A stretch of 35,058 nucleotides of DNA from Nitrososphaerota archaeon (lineage in GTDB: Archaea; Thermoproteota; Nitrososphaeria; Conexivisphaerales; Conexivisphaeraceae), in NCBI GenBank assembly GCA_009903775.1, contig WYEM01000052.1:1-35058 (forward strand). The letters are read 5' to 3'. Positions 1 to 9,940 of this stretch are shown here, one piece after another. Made by a program: the position numbers and the translations under genes. Every line of letters begins with the position of its first letter. Position 1 is the stretch's first letter. The notes below the pieces were generated by a model. That model saw nothing but the letters and a program-made list of their open reading frames with translations, made no database searches and was not told the origin of the DNA.

Positions 1-2
1 TC

Positions 3-1598
3 ATGGCGGCCGTCGGCCACGAGGTGGTCCTGACGAGCGAGCCGGCCATAGCAAGCGACAGCTCGGGCTCGACGGTCCTCGGGTTCGTGAGCGCCCTCCC
101 CGAGAACGTGCTGAGCGACAGGATCGCATCCATGCTCTTCAGCGTGGAGGCCGACAGCGATGGGATCGCCAAGAGGGCGCCTTATGGCCTCGCGAAGGTG
201 GAGGCTAAGCTCCGGGAGCTGGGCATCGACGCGGTCATAGCCAGCCCGTACGAGCTGCACAAGGTGATAGGGGAGAGGACCAGGGTGGTCGGCATATACA
301 CGATGGACGGCATGGGCTACAGTTACGGCTCCGGCATCACTTACTGGATCGTCAGGCTGGCCGGAATCCCGTACGTCGGGCTGCCGTTCATAGCGAGATC
401 GTTCAGGTACGTGGTGAGGAGCGCGAACCTATCCAGGTTCAGGAGGAACTTCCGGATCGTGGTGGGGGGCCCCGCGGCCTGGCAGATAACGGACAGCGGC
501 ATGCAGGACGAGCTGGGCATAGATCACGTGTTCGAGGGCGAGTTCGAGCGCGACGGGCCGGCGTTCTTCAGGTCGCTGCTGTCGGGCGAGCCCGTGCCGC
601 GCAGGTTCTACGCGAGGCCCGCCGACGTCGAATCGGTGCCCACGATAGTGACGCCGTCCAATGGGGGGATCGTGGAGGTCACCAGGGGGTGCGGGAGGGG
701 GTGCGCCTTCTGCACGCCCAACATGAGCGGCATGATAAGGTCGTTCCCCTTCGACGGCCACATAGACAGGGAGATAATATTGAACCTCGACAGGGGAGGG
801 GCCGATAACATAAACCTCCACAGCGAGGAGTACTTCAGGTACGGGGCCAGCGGGATAGACCCGCGCCCGGAGAAGGTGCTCGAGCTCACGAGGAGGGCAT
901 ATGCGCTCGTGAAGTCCCGCGGCCGCGACAAGACGATATCGACGGACTTCACGACCGCCGCGGTGGTCGTGCAGGCCCCCCAGCTCGTGAGGAGCGTCGG
1001 AGAATACATCAACGAGGGCGGGCGGCGCACGTTCATAGAGATGGGGATAGAGACGGGCTCGCCGACCCTGATCGAGAGGTACATGAGGGGGAAGGCCCTG
1101 CCGTACAGGCCCGTGGAATACCCCGAGGTCGTCGAGCGCGCGATCGGAATCCTGAACGACAGCGGGTGGATAGTCGTGGGCACCATGATACTGAACTTCC
1201 CCGGGGAGACGGACGACGACATCATAGCTGACCTCGAGCTCCTGGACAGGCTGAAGGGGCTGAGGGTCGTGACTTTCCCCCTGCCCCTCATACCGGTCGC
1301 GGCCTTCAGGAGGAGGGGCTTCACCGCGCTGGACGACATCCTGGAGGACCCGCTGAGGAGGGAGTTCGTGCTCAGGGCGCTCCACAAGGCGTTCGATGAC
1401 CTGAGCGAGGGCGTCAGGATGGTGGCCGCGGGAGTGAGGGACCCGCTGAAGAGGGCGGGGATAATTGCCGCGGGGCTCGTGCTGCTCAGCCTGGTCAGGC
1501 GCCGCTACGCCGCGCAGCTGGGCTCCTTGGCGATCCCCCGGCCGGTCCACTCCAGTCCCGGCCAGCGCGTCGGCGTCTCGGTGCCGTCCACCCGCCGA
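3..1598 (+). CDS. Radical SAM protein (5' end possibly outside the window)
   Basis: CGRGCAFC (CxxxCxxC) motif; B12-binding-like N-terminal region. ORF track runs to 1730, but the first in-frame CGA is at 1596-1598 and codon usage degenerates afterwards. Confidence 0.8.
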
Positions 1599-1813
1599 GC
1601 GACCACGCGGGTCTTCCGCGCGAGGGACGGGCCTCATCGAGTTCCTTGGCAGACGGTGCGGCTCAACGCGATGGCGGGGCGCTCAAGTCGATGTTCAGGC
1701 GATCGGTCCTCGCGGCCGCGCCCATTATGAGGGTCCTCCTCATGGCGCGGTTCGCCGGCTGGAGGAACATGCTCCACCTGGCGCTGTGCCTTTTACTTTT
1801 TTGGAGTTTGGGG

Positions 1814-1880
1814 AGCTCCGTTACCTCAAGCAGATCGATGAATCTAGATCCAAGGAGCGTCGCTCCGCCTCCACGGAACC
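1814..1880 (+). repeat. Solo left-end remnant of the IS6-like element found at 21904-22710
   Basis: GCTCCGTTACCTCAAGCAGATCGATGAATCTAGATCCAAGGAGC resembles the left end GCTCCGTTACCTTAAGCCGACCATCGATGAGTCTAAATCCGAGGGAGC. Confidence 0.6.
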
Positions 1881-1989
1881 TCGGCTGGAAGCATCCGAGG
1901 GGACATTCTGGGGGTGCGGGCGCCGCCGCATGGAGGCTCTCGCAGGGGGCTTGGAAGGCATCGAGGGGCATCGGTTAAATATTATAACA

Positions 1990-2003
1990 TAATGTTTAAA
2001 TGA
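1990..2003 (+). promoter_or_regulatory. Archaeal TATA-type promoter for rubrerythrin
   Basis: AATGTTTAAATG lies about 25-30 nt upstream of ATG 2025, consistent with a leaderless transcript. Confidence 0.5.
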
Positions 2004-2024
2004 ACTCCTGTCCAATATAGCGCA

Positions 2025-2594
2025 ATGTCGGAGGAAGGCGGCCACCTGACCATGAGCCAGGACGCGCTGGTGTCCGCGCACGGCGGCGAGTCCATGGCGC
2101 ACGTCAGATACCTAATATTCGCCGAGCAGGCCGAGAAGGAGGGGTTCAAGAACGTCGCCAGGCTGTTCCGCGCGATCGCCTATGCCGAGCAGGTGCACGC
2201 GAGGAACCACTACCAGAGGCTATCCAAGTTCAAGGACTCGTTCAAGGTCGTGGCAGGGGCGCCGTTCGGTCCCGGGGACACCAGAAAGAACCTGGAGCTG
2301 GCGATAATGGGCGAGCAATTCGAGGTGGAGCAGATGTACCCATCGTACATCGAGACCGCGAAGCTGCTGAACGACAAGTCGGCGGAGATCAGCTTCAGGT
2401 ACGCCCTGGCGGCCGAGAAGATACACCTGGAGCTCTACAGGAAGGCCCTCGAGTACGTCGCCAAGGGGCAGGACATGCCGCTCGACGGATACGTGTGGAT
2501 ATGCCCGGTGTGCGGCCACACGTACGTGGGGAAGGAGCCGCCCGCCAAGTGCCCCATATGCAACGCCCTGGGGAAGGACTTCCAGAGATTCTAA
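2025..2594 (+). CDS. Rubrerythrin
   Basis: Ferritin-like N-terminus and C-terminal rubredoxin-like WICPVCGHTYVG...CPICNA; TAA stop. Confidence 0.93.
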   Translation: MSEEGGHLTMSQDALVSAHGGESMAHVRYLIFAEQAEKEGFKNVARLFRAIAYAEQVHARNHYQRLSKFKDSFKVVAGAPFGPGDTRKNLELAIMGEQFEVEQMYPSYIETAKLLNDKSAEISFRYALAAEKIHLELYRKALEYVAKGQDMPLDGYVWICPVCGHTYVGKEPPAKCPICNALGKDFQRF

Positions 2595-2934
2595 TGGTGA
2601 ATCGCGCCCCGATTTCATGGAAATGCTCGACTAAACCTGAGGAACTCCGCTCCGGGACCGGGTACCTACGTAAATAATTTGGTTAGGCTTAAGCGCGCAA
2701 CAGGTCGCGGCCGCGTCCATCGCATTGCTCCTCAGGGGGAGGGCCGAGTACCTGGCCCGCCCCCGGGTAGGGATTCCCGAGGGACCTCTACCGAACTCGC
2801 GTGGGATGCGAGCCCTCGATGCGCCCGGTCCGGGCGTCGCCCGAGGAGCGCTCTCGATCCCGAGGCATCAGCTCAGCCTTCCGCCGCGAGATGGCGGGCA
2901 ACGCGTAAATATCATATCAGATATCGGGCGCGAT

Positions 2935-4638
2935 ATGGAGTACAAGTGGGTCGTCCTCACCAACACGACCCTCGGCGTCATAATGTCCTCGATGAATATG
3001 TACATAGTGCTGATATCCCTCCCCGTGATCTTCAGGGGGCTCGGGATAAACCCATTCCTCCCCGGGGAATTCGTCTACCTCCTATGGGTCCTGATGGGAT
3101 ACAGCGTCGTGATGGCGTCAGTGCTCGTCACGTTCGGCAGGATATCCGACATGTACGGGAGGGCCAGGGTCTACACGTGGGGGTTCATCGTGTTCGCCGC
3201 GGCGTCGGTGCTCCTCTCGCTGATACCGAGCGGCTCCGGGAACTCGGGGGCGCTCCTGCTGATAGTCCTGAGGCTCGTGCAGGCCGTCGGAGGGGGGCTC
3301 CTGATGGTGAACAGCACCGCGCTCCTCGCCGACGCGTTTCCACCCCGGGAGAGGGGGAAGGCGCTCGGGCTCAACCAGGCGTCGTTCATAGTGGGGTCGT
3401 TCCTCGGGCTCATACTGGGTGGCCTCCTGTCGAGCTACGACTGGCACCTGGTCTTCTTGGTGAGCGTGCCGTTCGCGGTCGCGGGCGCGCTGTGGTCGCT
3501 ATTCAGGCTCAGGAGGACCCCGGGGACCGGCGCGGTATCCCTGGACGTGGCGGGGAACCTGACGCTGGCCGCGGGCCTGCTCGCGATATCGCTCGGCCTC
3601 ACGTACGCGCTCGTGCCCTACGGGGGCTCGCAGATGGGATGGGGGAACCCGTGGGTCATCGCGTCGTTTCCGCTGGGCGCGCTCCTCTTCGTCCTCTTCG
3701 CGATCAGCGAGAGGAGGGCCAAGGCGCCTCTCTTCGACCTGTCCCTCTTCCGCGTGAGGCCATTCACCTACGGATCCATAGCGCTCTTCCTCAACTCGCT
3801 GGCGAGGGGCGCGATAATGTTCCTCGTGGTGATATGGCTCCAGGGGATATGGCTCCCGCTCCACGGATACTCTTGGGAGTCGACGCCGTTCTGGGCGGGC
3901 GTCTACATGATGCCCATGCTTATCGGGACCGTCATCATGGCCCCCATCGGGGGGACGCTGACCGACAGGTACGGCGCGAGGGCCTTCGCCACCCTCGGCA
4001 TGGTGATAATGGCCGCATCGCTCCTCGCGCTCGCCGCGCTCCCATACAATTTCAGCCTCCCCGAGTTCGAGGCCATCTTGTTCGTGAGCGGGCTGGGGGG
4101 CGGCCTCTTCTCCGCGCCGAACACGACCGCGATAATGAACTCGCTGAGGCCGCAGGACAGGGGGACCGGGAACGGCATGAGGCAGACCTTCAGCAACGTG
4201 GGATCCACGATAAGCATGGCGCTGTTCTTCTCGATGCTCATAACGTTCTTCACGATGTACGTCCCGGGGGAGATAGCGTCCGCTGCCGCGTCACATGGCC
4301 TCCCGGGCCAGGTGGCATTGTTCCTCTCCTCGATACCGGCCAGCGGCCTCCTGTTCGCTGCGTTCCTGGGGGTGAATCCCGCCTCGGCCCTTCCGCAGTC
4401 GGCGCTGGCGCTCCTCCCGCCGAGCGCCGTCCAGCTGCTGAACTCCAAGACCTTCCTCCCATCCGTGATAGGGCCGCCGTTCATGGACGCGCTGAGGATC
4501 TCGATCTACATTTCCGCGGCGCTCGTGGCTGTGGGCGCGATGTTCTCGTGGATGAGGGGCGGGAAGTTCGTCTACGAGGAATCCGGGGCCTCCGAGCGGG
4601 CTCCTAATCCCACTCCAGCGAATGCCTCCAGTTCACGA
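2935..4638 (+). CDS. MFS transporter, DHA2/EmrB-like
   Basis: Starts MEYKWVVLTNTTLGVIMSSMN; multi-TM; GRISDMYGRARVY motif. ORF track ends at TAA 4662, but the last codons are TCA CGA GGG CGA AGC CAA TGT CGA CGC TAA, with the first in-frame CGA at 4636-4638. Confidence 0.85.
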
Positions 4639-4995
4639 GGGCGAAGCCAATGTCGACGCTAACCCGTGGTGGCCTGCGACTGCGTCGTAAGCGGCCGCTG
4701 GCCTCCGAAGGAGCTGCAGATCTACAGATCTACTTGCGGGAATACATTAATTATTCTAGAAAAGCATTGCTTGGCGCGTCCATCGATGGGGCGAGCGGCG
4801 CCCGAGCGCTCGCCGCGGATGCCCCGCAGATCGCCGACCCATCGCGCCCCGACGCGCCGCCCTCCGGGACCCGTGCCCCCTGCGCCGCGCGACCCACCCA
4901 TCTGATTGGGGAGCGGAGGCGCTTTGAGGACCTCGAGGGGTATCTGGCGCCGATGTCCGCGAATCGGCACGGCGACGACCGCTGCCGGGTGATCG

Positions 4996-5991
4996 TCGCG
5001 CGGGCCGCGCCCTCCCCAGCAGCCCCTCGAGCTCCCCCTCCACGATCCCCAGGGCGTCGAGCCCCATGCCCTCCGCGCGGATCAGCGCGTACCCCATGGC
5101 CACGCCCTCCTTGACGTACCCCCTCTCGAAGGCCCTGAGCCCCTCCATGCGCGACCCGGCGAACGAAGTCCTGGAGTGCTCGACCGCCCCCACGCCCACC
5201 TCCCTCGCGAGGCCGAGCAGGTCCGACTCCGGGTCCTCCACTATCCACCTGGTGGTCAGGATCCTCAGCCTGCCCGCGTCCCCTCCCATGGCCCTGTAGA
5301 GGGCGGCCGCGGCCGCCATCTGGGTGCCGCCCGCGAGCGCGACCTCGCCGCCGGACTCTGCGGCGCCGAGGGCGATCGCCGCCAGCGCCAGGTGCACGGG
5401 GTCCCCGACCTCGGCCGCCGCTGAAATGGCGTCCAGCGGAGGGGATATGCGCGATACCGCCTCGCGCACCACCGCCTCCTTCAGCGCCTTCGGGTTGCGG
5501 GGGGCGGCGCTGCTGGTCCTCCCCCAGGCGTCGTATCCCAGGGCTATGAGGATCGCCATGGCGGTCGTGGTGCCGCCCGGCATGGACTCCCCCAGGACCA
5601 GCCTTCCGAGGGGCGCTAGCTGGGACCCCAGGAGGCGGGCGTTGGCCGCCAGCTCCTCGGCCGCCGCGCGCGGCATTGCCCCGCGCCTTATGTCCCCTCC
5701 CGGGACCCCGCCGAGGGCGACGCGCGGCACCCTGGGCGGGACCCTGGATCCGGCGTCCACGACGACCTTGGGGACGCCCGCGGTGAGGGCCCTGGTGATG
5801 ACCGCGGGGGTCGGAATCCCATCGGGCGTCGTGGGCACGACGCCGAGGGTCCGGGTCCTCCCGAGCAGCAGGTACTCGGCGTCAAGCGCCGGCGTGTAGT
5901 GGGTGGCCTCCGGGCTGGGGCCGGCGATCGAGATCCCCGGAATCAGGGAGACGTCGGTCGTCCCCACGACGAGGACGAGCACGTCGCGCAC
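4996..5991 (-). CDS. Nicotinate-nucleotide--dimethylbenzimidazole phosphoribosyltransferase-like (CobT/UPF0284 family)
   Basis: GESMPGGTTTAMAILIALGYDAWGRTSSA...AGGTQMAAAAALYRA. Conserved region ends ...EGLLGRARPA followed by CGA CGA; the extension to 4756 has non-coding codon usage. Confidence 0.8.
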
Positions 5992-6028
5992 GGGGGGCGG
6001 CGCCAGCCGCGCCTAATGAGCGTTCGGC

Positions 6029-6583
6029 TCAGCGGCGCCCGCCGACCAGGTAGCCGCCGAACGCGAGGGCCCAGAGGAGGACCGGGTACACTATCATCCT
6101 CTCCATCCCCCCGGGGCCCAGGCCCATGTAGTACTGGCCCGCGTAGAGCACCAGCGAGGCGAGGGCGGCCGCGCCCAGGACGGCGGACGCCGCCCCGAGG
6201 CCGCGCGGCTGCGCGCCGTACGAGAACAGCGCCGCGAGGCCCCCGAACAGGAATGTCACCAGCGAGAAGATCGTGTGGAGCCCGTGTGGGGAGCCCTCCG
6301 GGAACAGGCCGACGCCGATGGCGCCGACGCCCGCCAGGATCACTGCGACCGTGAACGGCCTCCTCATGGCCCCCAGCAGGAGGGCGCCCGCCGTCGCCAC
6401 GAGCGCGCCGAGGATGATTATGGAGGAGTTGAAGATCGGGGCCGTGGCCCCGACGCCCAGGTCGCTTATGTAGTTCGAGTGGACGCTGTATCCGGGGCTC
6501 AGGGCCTCCGAGATCACCATCGAGATTATGAACTGCATGGTCCCGAGCGAGACCAGGTAGCCCGCCAGCCTGACGCGGTCCAC
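6029..6583 (-). CDS. DUF998 family membrane protein
   Basis: HSNYISDLGVGATAPIFNSSIIILG motif, multi-TM; GTG start, TGA stop. Confidence 0.8.
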   Translation of the reverse strand: MDRVRLAGYLVSLGTMQFIISMVISEALSPGYSVHSNYISDLGVGATAPIFNSSIIILGALVATAGALLLGAMRRPFTVAVILAGVGAIGVGLFPEGSPHGLHTIFSLVTFLFGGLAALFSYGAQPRGLGAASAVLGAAALASLVLYAGQYYMGLGPGGMERMIVYPVLLWALAFGGYLVGGRR

Positions 6584-6629
6584 CGGGGATGGCGGGCGCG
6601 GGCCCCGATAAACGTTGCGACGCCGCGCG

Positions 6630-7046
6630 TCGCTTCACGACCAGGACGGGCCTCCTGGACCTCGTCACTATACCCATCGAGACGCTGCCCAGGAGAGCCC
6701 TCTTCAGCGCCGAGAGCCCCCTGCTGCCCGTCACTATCAGGTCCGCGCCGATAGAGTCGGCGTGCTGCAGCACCGCCTCCACAGGATCCCCCACCAGCAC
6801 GGATCCCTCCGCCTCCACCCCCCTGGACCTCGCGGCGGCGACCGCCTCGCCGACCTCGCGCTCCGCGCGCTCCCTCATCTCCCCGATCAGCCTGTCATCG
6901 AGCTCGAGCCCGACCAGGGTCCCCGTGTCCACGACCTTGACCACGTGGAGGCTGGCGCCGCAGGCCGCAGCCAGGTCCACCGCGACGCCGAGGGCCCTCC
7001 TGGCGTTCTCCGATCCGTCGTATGCCAGGAGCAGTCTGCCGAGCAT
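6630..7046 (-). CDS. Universal stress protein (UspA family)
   Basis: LLLAYDGSENARRAL...DLIVTGSRGLSALKRALLGSVSMGIVTRSRRPVLVVK then CGA. The ORF track reads on to 5943 through the whole DUF998 gene. Confidence 0.88.
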
Positions 7047-7162
7047 CGCCCCGATGTGCGGGGGCGGATCCTTAAATCGAGTTCCATCGCCATCTGGGCG
7101 ACGGCGCGCCCCTCCGCGCTCCGGCGACTAACAATTATTAGCGCGGGGCCCGCCGCCCGCGC

Positions 7163-8365
7163 GTGGACCGGCGCGGGGGACCCAGGGTCTCCTTCGGGCC
7201 GTCGTGGATAGCTCTCCTGACGGAGGTCGATACCGCATCGATAGTGACCGGGCTGCAGGTGGGGGCCGCGCAGGGCTGCCTGATGGCGCTCGCCGCGCTC
7301 GCGCTGGCCGTGCCGCTCTTCTTCGTGCACGAGGTGGCGGGCTCCATGGGTCCGGCGTCCGGGATGGGCTTGGGAGGCGCCCTCAGGAAGCTCTTCGGGG
7401 CGAGGGCCGCGTACGCATTCGCGCTCCTGATGTCACTATCGGACGTCGTGGGCTATGCGGCGCAGTACGCGGGCATAGCCCTCGCGCTGCGCATGATGGG
7501 GCTGCCGGTCGTCCCCGGGCTCCTGGCCGCGCTGCTGGCCACCGTGGCGATAGCGCGGCGGTCCGGCAGCTGGCATCTGAGGGCGGCGCTGCTCGTGCTG
7601 AGCGCGTTCCTGGTCGGCACCGTGATGGCGTCTGCGGCCGGCTCCTTCACCCTTCTGGCGCGCTCCTGCACGTCGGGAGGGCCAAGGCCGGGCGCGCAGT
7701 TCTACTTCATGCTGGCGGCCCTGGCCGGGGCGACGATATCGCCGTGGTCGATAGCGTTTCACTCCGGGGCCCGGAGGATCCGCGCGGAGACGCGCGCCCT
7801 GAGGGCGGAGGTGCTGGCCGGGTCCCTGGCTTCCCAGGCGATAATAGCCATGGCGATAATCACCGGCGCTGCCCTCGGCGGAACTTTGTCGCCCGGGAAC
7901 CTCGCCGGCGCCCTCAGGCCGCTCGGCCATGTGGCGCCGTACGTGCTCGGCGCCGGGTTCATCGGAGGAAGCCTGCTGGCGCTCGCAGCGATATCGCTGT
8001 CATCCACGTGGAGGACCATAGGGGTCCTCGGGGCCAGGAGGGGGGCGGCTGTGTTCGAGCTGACGCCGGTGATCGAGGGAGGGGCGGCCATGGCGGTGGT
8101 CGTCATCGCGGGGAATCCGATAGACCTCATGGTGGACCTCATGGTGGCCGTGACACTGATGCTGCTGCCGCAGCTCTACCTGCTGGGGCGCGTGGCCTCG
8201 GAGGAGATCATGGGCCAGCACAGGCTCAGGGGGCTCAGGGCGCTGGCATACTGGCTCTCCTCCGCATTCATAGCGCTGAGCGGCGCGCTCGCCGTTGCTA
8301 TGACCGTTAACTATCCAGCCCTCGCGGCAGGGCTTCCCGCCTCACGGCCGCGCCCTGCCCGCTGA
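7163..8365 (+). CDS. Nramp-like metal transporter
   Basis: GPSWIALLTEVDTASIVTGLQVGAAQG resembles Nramp TM1 but lacks DPGN; multi-TM; GTG start, TGA stop. Confidence 0.75.
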   Translation: MDRRGGPRVSFGPSWIALLTEVDTASIVTGLQVGAAQGCLMALAALALAVPLFFVHEVAGSMGPASGMGLGGALRKLFGARAAYAFALLMSLSDVVGYAAQYAGIALALRMMGLPVVPGLLAALLATVAIARRSGSWHLRAALLVLSAFLVGTVMASAAGSFTLLARSCTSGGPRPGAQFYFMLAALAGATISPWSIAFHSGARRIRAETRALRAEVLAGSLASQAIIAMAIITGAALGGTLSPGNLAGALRPLGHVAPYVLGAGFIGGSLLALAAISLSSTWRTIGVLGARRGAAVFELTPVIEGGAAMAVVVIAGNPIDLMVDLMVAVTLMLLPQLYLLGRVASEEIMGQHRLRGLRALAYWLSSAFIALSGALAVAMTVNYPALAAGLPASRPRPAR

Positions 8366-8629
8366 AAGCGAGTAGAGGGCGGAGCCCCAGGATCATGAGC
8401 CCGCCCTCGTCGGGGGCGCGGCCTCCCGGGGTGCCCCTTCACCTCAGCCTGGTCCCCCACGGCCTCGAAGACTCCCATGCCCCGACAGCGCCCTCCCGAT
8501 GTGCGCCGCACGCGACCGCCGCTCCGCCCCGGGCGGCGCAGGGTGCCGCGCCCATCCATCCCGCCTTTGCGCGCTGAAAATCGCGCGAAAACGAATTATT
8601 ACCCTGAGGCAATCGTTCGCGCAGCGGGC

Positions 8630-9388
8630 ATGGGCGCCAGGAACCTGGAATCGGTGATCGCGGAGCTCGTGAGCGTGGAGAGGCCCGCCGGCCTCCTGGC
8701 GCTCTCCGCGGCCGTCACGCTCGGCCTCTACGCGCTGGGGCTCCTGATGCTCAGGGTGCCGGCGCTCGGCGGCCACTACATATCCGTGTTCCCCGCGGCG
8801 TTCGCCGTGATATTCGCGCTCGCCGTCTACGGCCGCAGGTCCAGCGTGAGCGCGCTGAAGCTGTACCTGGTCACGATGCTCGTGTCGTACGTGACGATCG
8901 CGGCGCTCGCGGCCCCGCCCGGCTTCTACACGGCGCTGGCGTCCCCATCCACCGTGTCGCAGTTCGTCGAGCAGGTGGACAGCTTCAGGTCCGCTTACAC
9001 GACGCTCCCGTCGATGTCGTTCGCGATATTCAGGCACAACCTCGAGATAGACCTCCTGTCGTACGTGCCGATAGTGGGCGCGGCGCTCCTCGGCTTCTCC
9101 ATGATGGACACCTCCTCGCTCGTGTGGGCGGTCAGCGCTTCCTCCATGTGGAGCGGCTATCACCTGTGGTACGCCTACGTGCTCTCCATCCTCCTCGCCC
9201 CCGACACCTTCACGGAGTTCTCGTCCTACGCGATAGCCATGGCCGGGGGTTTCGAGCTCTACATGGCGCTGACCGGAGGGGGTCGCCGCAGGCTCCGGCT
9301 GTCCCTGGCGCTGCTGGCGCTCTCCATATGCTTGCTCTACGCGTCCGCCGTCATCGAGTCGTGGCTCATACTGTACGTGGGGCTCCGA
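8630..9388 (+). CDS. SpoIIM/DUF95-like membrane protein
   Basis: LLAPDTFTEFSSYAIAMAGGFELY motif; multi-TM; ends ...LILYVGL then CGA CGT CGA. The ORF track end at 9499 overlaps the Rieske gene. Confidence 0.65.
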
Positions 9389-9423
9389 CGTCGACGGGCC
9401 GCCCCCGATCTCAACGCTAAAAT

Positions 9424-9792
9424 ATGGCGGCGTCCCGTCGGCGGGCAATGTCCAAGGTCCGCATACACGTCCACTCGTTCGAGGGCCGCAACTCCATGAT
9501 CATCTGGCTCGGGGGGAGGCCCGTCCTGGTGGTGAGGGACGGCGACCGGTTCTACGGCATGGACGCGGTGTGCGCCCACATGGGTTGCGCGCTGCTCTCC
9601 GAGGCCCGGGGGACGATCGCCATCTGCCCGGCGCACGGCGCCAAGTACGACGTGAGGACCGGTCAGATGGTGGAGCCCCCGCAGATAAAGCCCGAGGTCC
9701 CGTGCGAGCAGGAGGAGGTAAGGGTCCCGCTGAGGACCTACAGGGTCACGATCGGGCCCGATGGACTGCTGGACGTGGAGCCAGCCCGTTAG
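9424..9792 (+). CDS. Rieske [2Fe-2S] ferredoxin-like protein
   Basis: CAHMGC...CPAHGAKYD; TAG stop. Start may be 9448. Confidence 0.9.
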   Translation: MAASRRRAMSKVRIHVHSFEGRNSMIIWLGGRPVLVVRDGDRFYGMDAVCAHMGCALLSEARGTIAICPAHGAKYDVRTGQMVEPPQIKPEVPCEQEEVRVPLRTYRVTIGPDGLLDVEPAR

Positions 9793-9902
9793 GCCTCGCG
9801 CGGCGCGGACCCGGAGCCGCGTCGGCCCCCTCCCTGCCCTGAAGGGCGAGGCTTGTCGTTTTAACGTTAGAGCGGTGATCAGTACAATTAGTAACCGCCA
9901 AT

Positions 9903-9916
9903 AATCTTTATATTAT
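9903..9916 (+). promoter_or_regulatory. TATA promoter for the binding-protein gene
   Basis: AATCTTTATATTATG about 30 nt upstream of ATG 9941. Confidence 0.5.
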
Positions 9917-9940
9917 GCTTTCGTCCCGATTAGAAGTGAG

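Noticed and set aside
429-1637. Long antisense ORFs (e.g. 402 aa at 429-1637, 710 aa at 13718-15850, 500 aa at 27422-28924)
   Set aside because: They oppose well-supported genes, have low-complexity Arg/Pro/His/Gly-rich translations and are typical artefacts of GC-rich coding DNA.
8390-8480. Short minus-strand ORF MGVFEAVGDQAEVKGHPGRPRP followed by CGA CGA
   Set aside because: Only about 22 codons, no recognisable domain or clear promoter; insufficient support.
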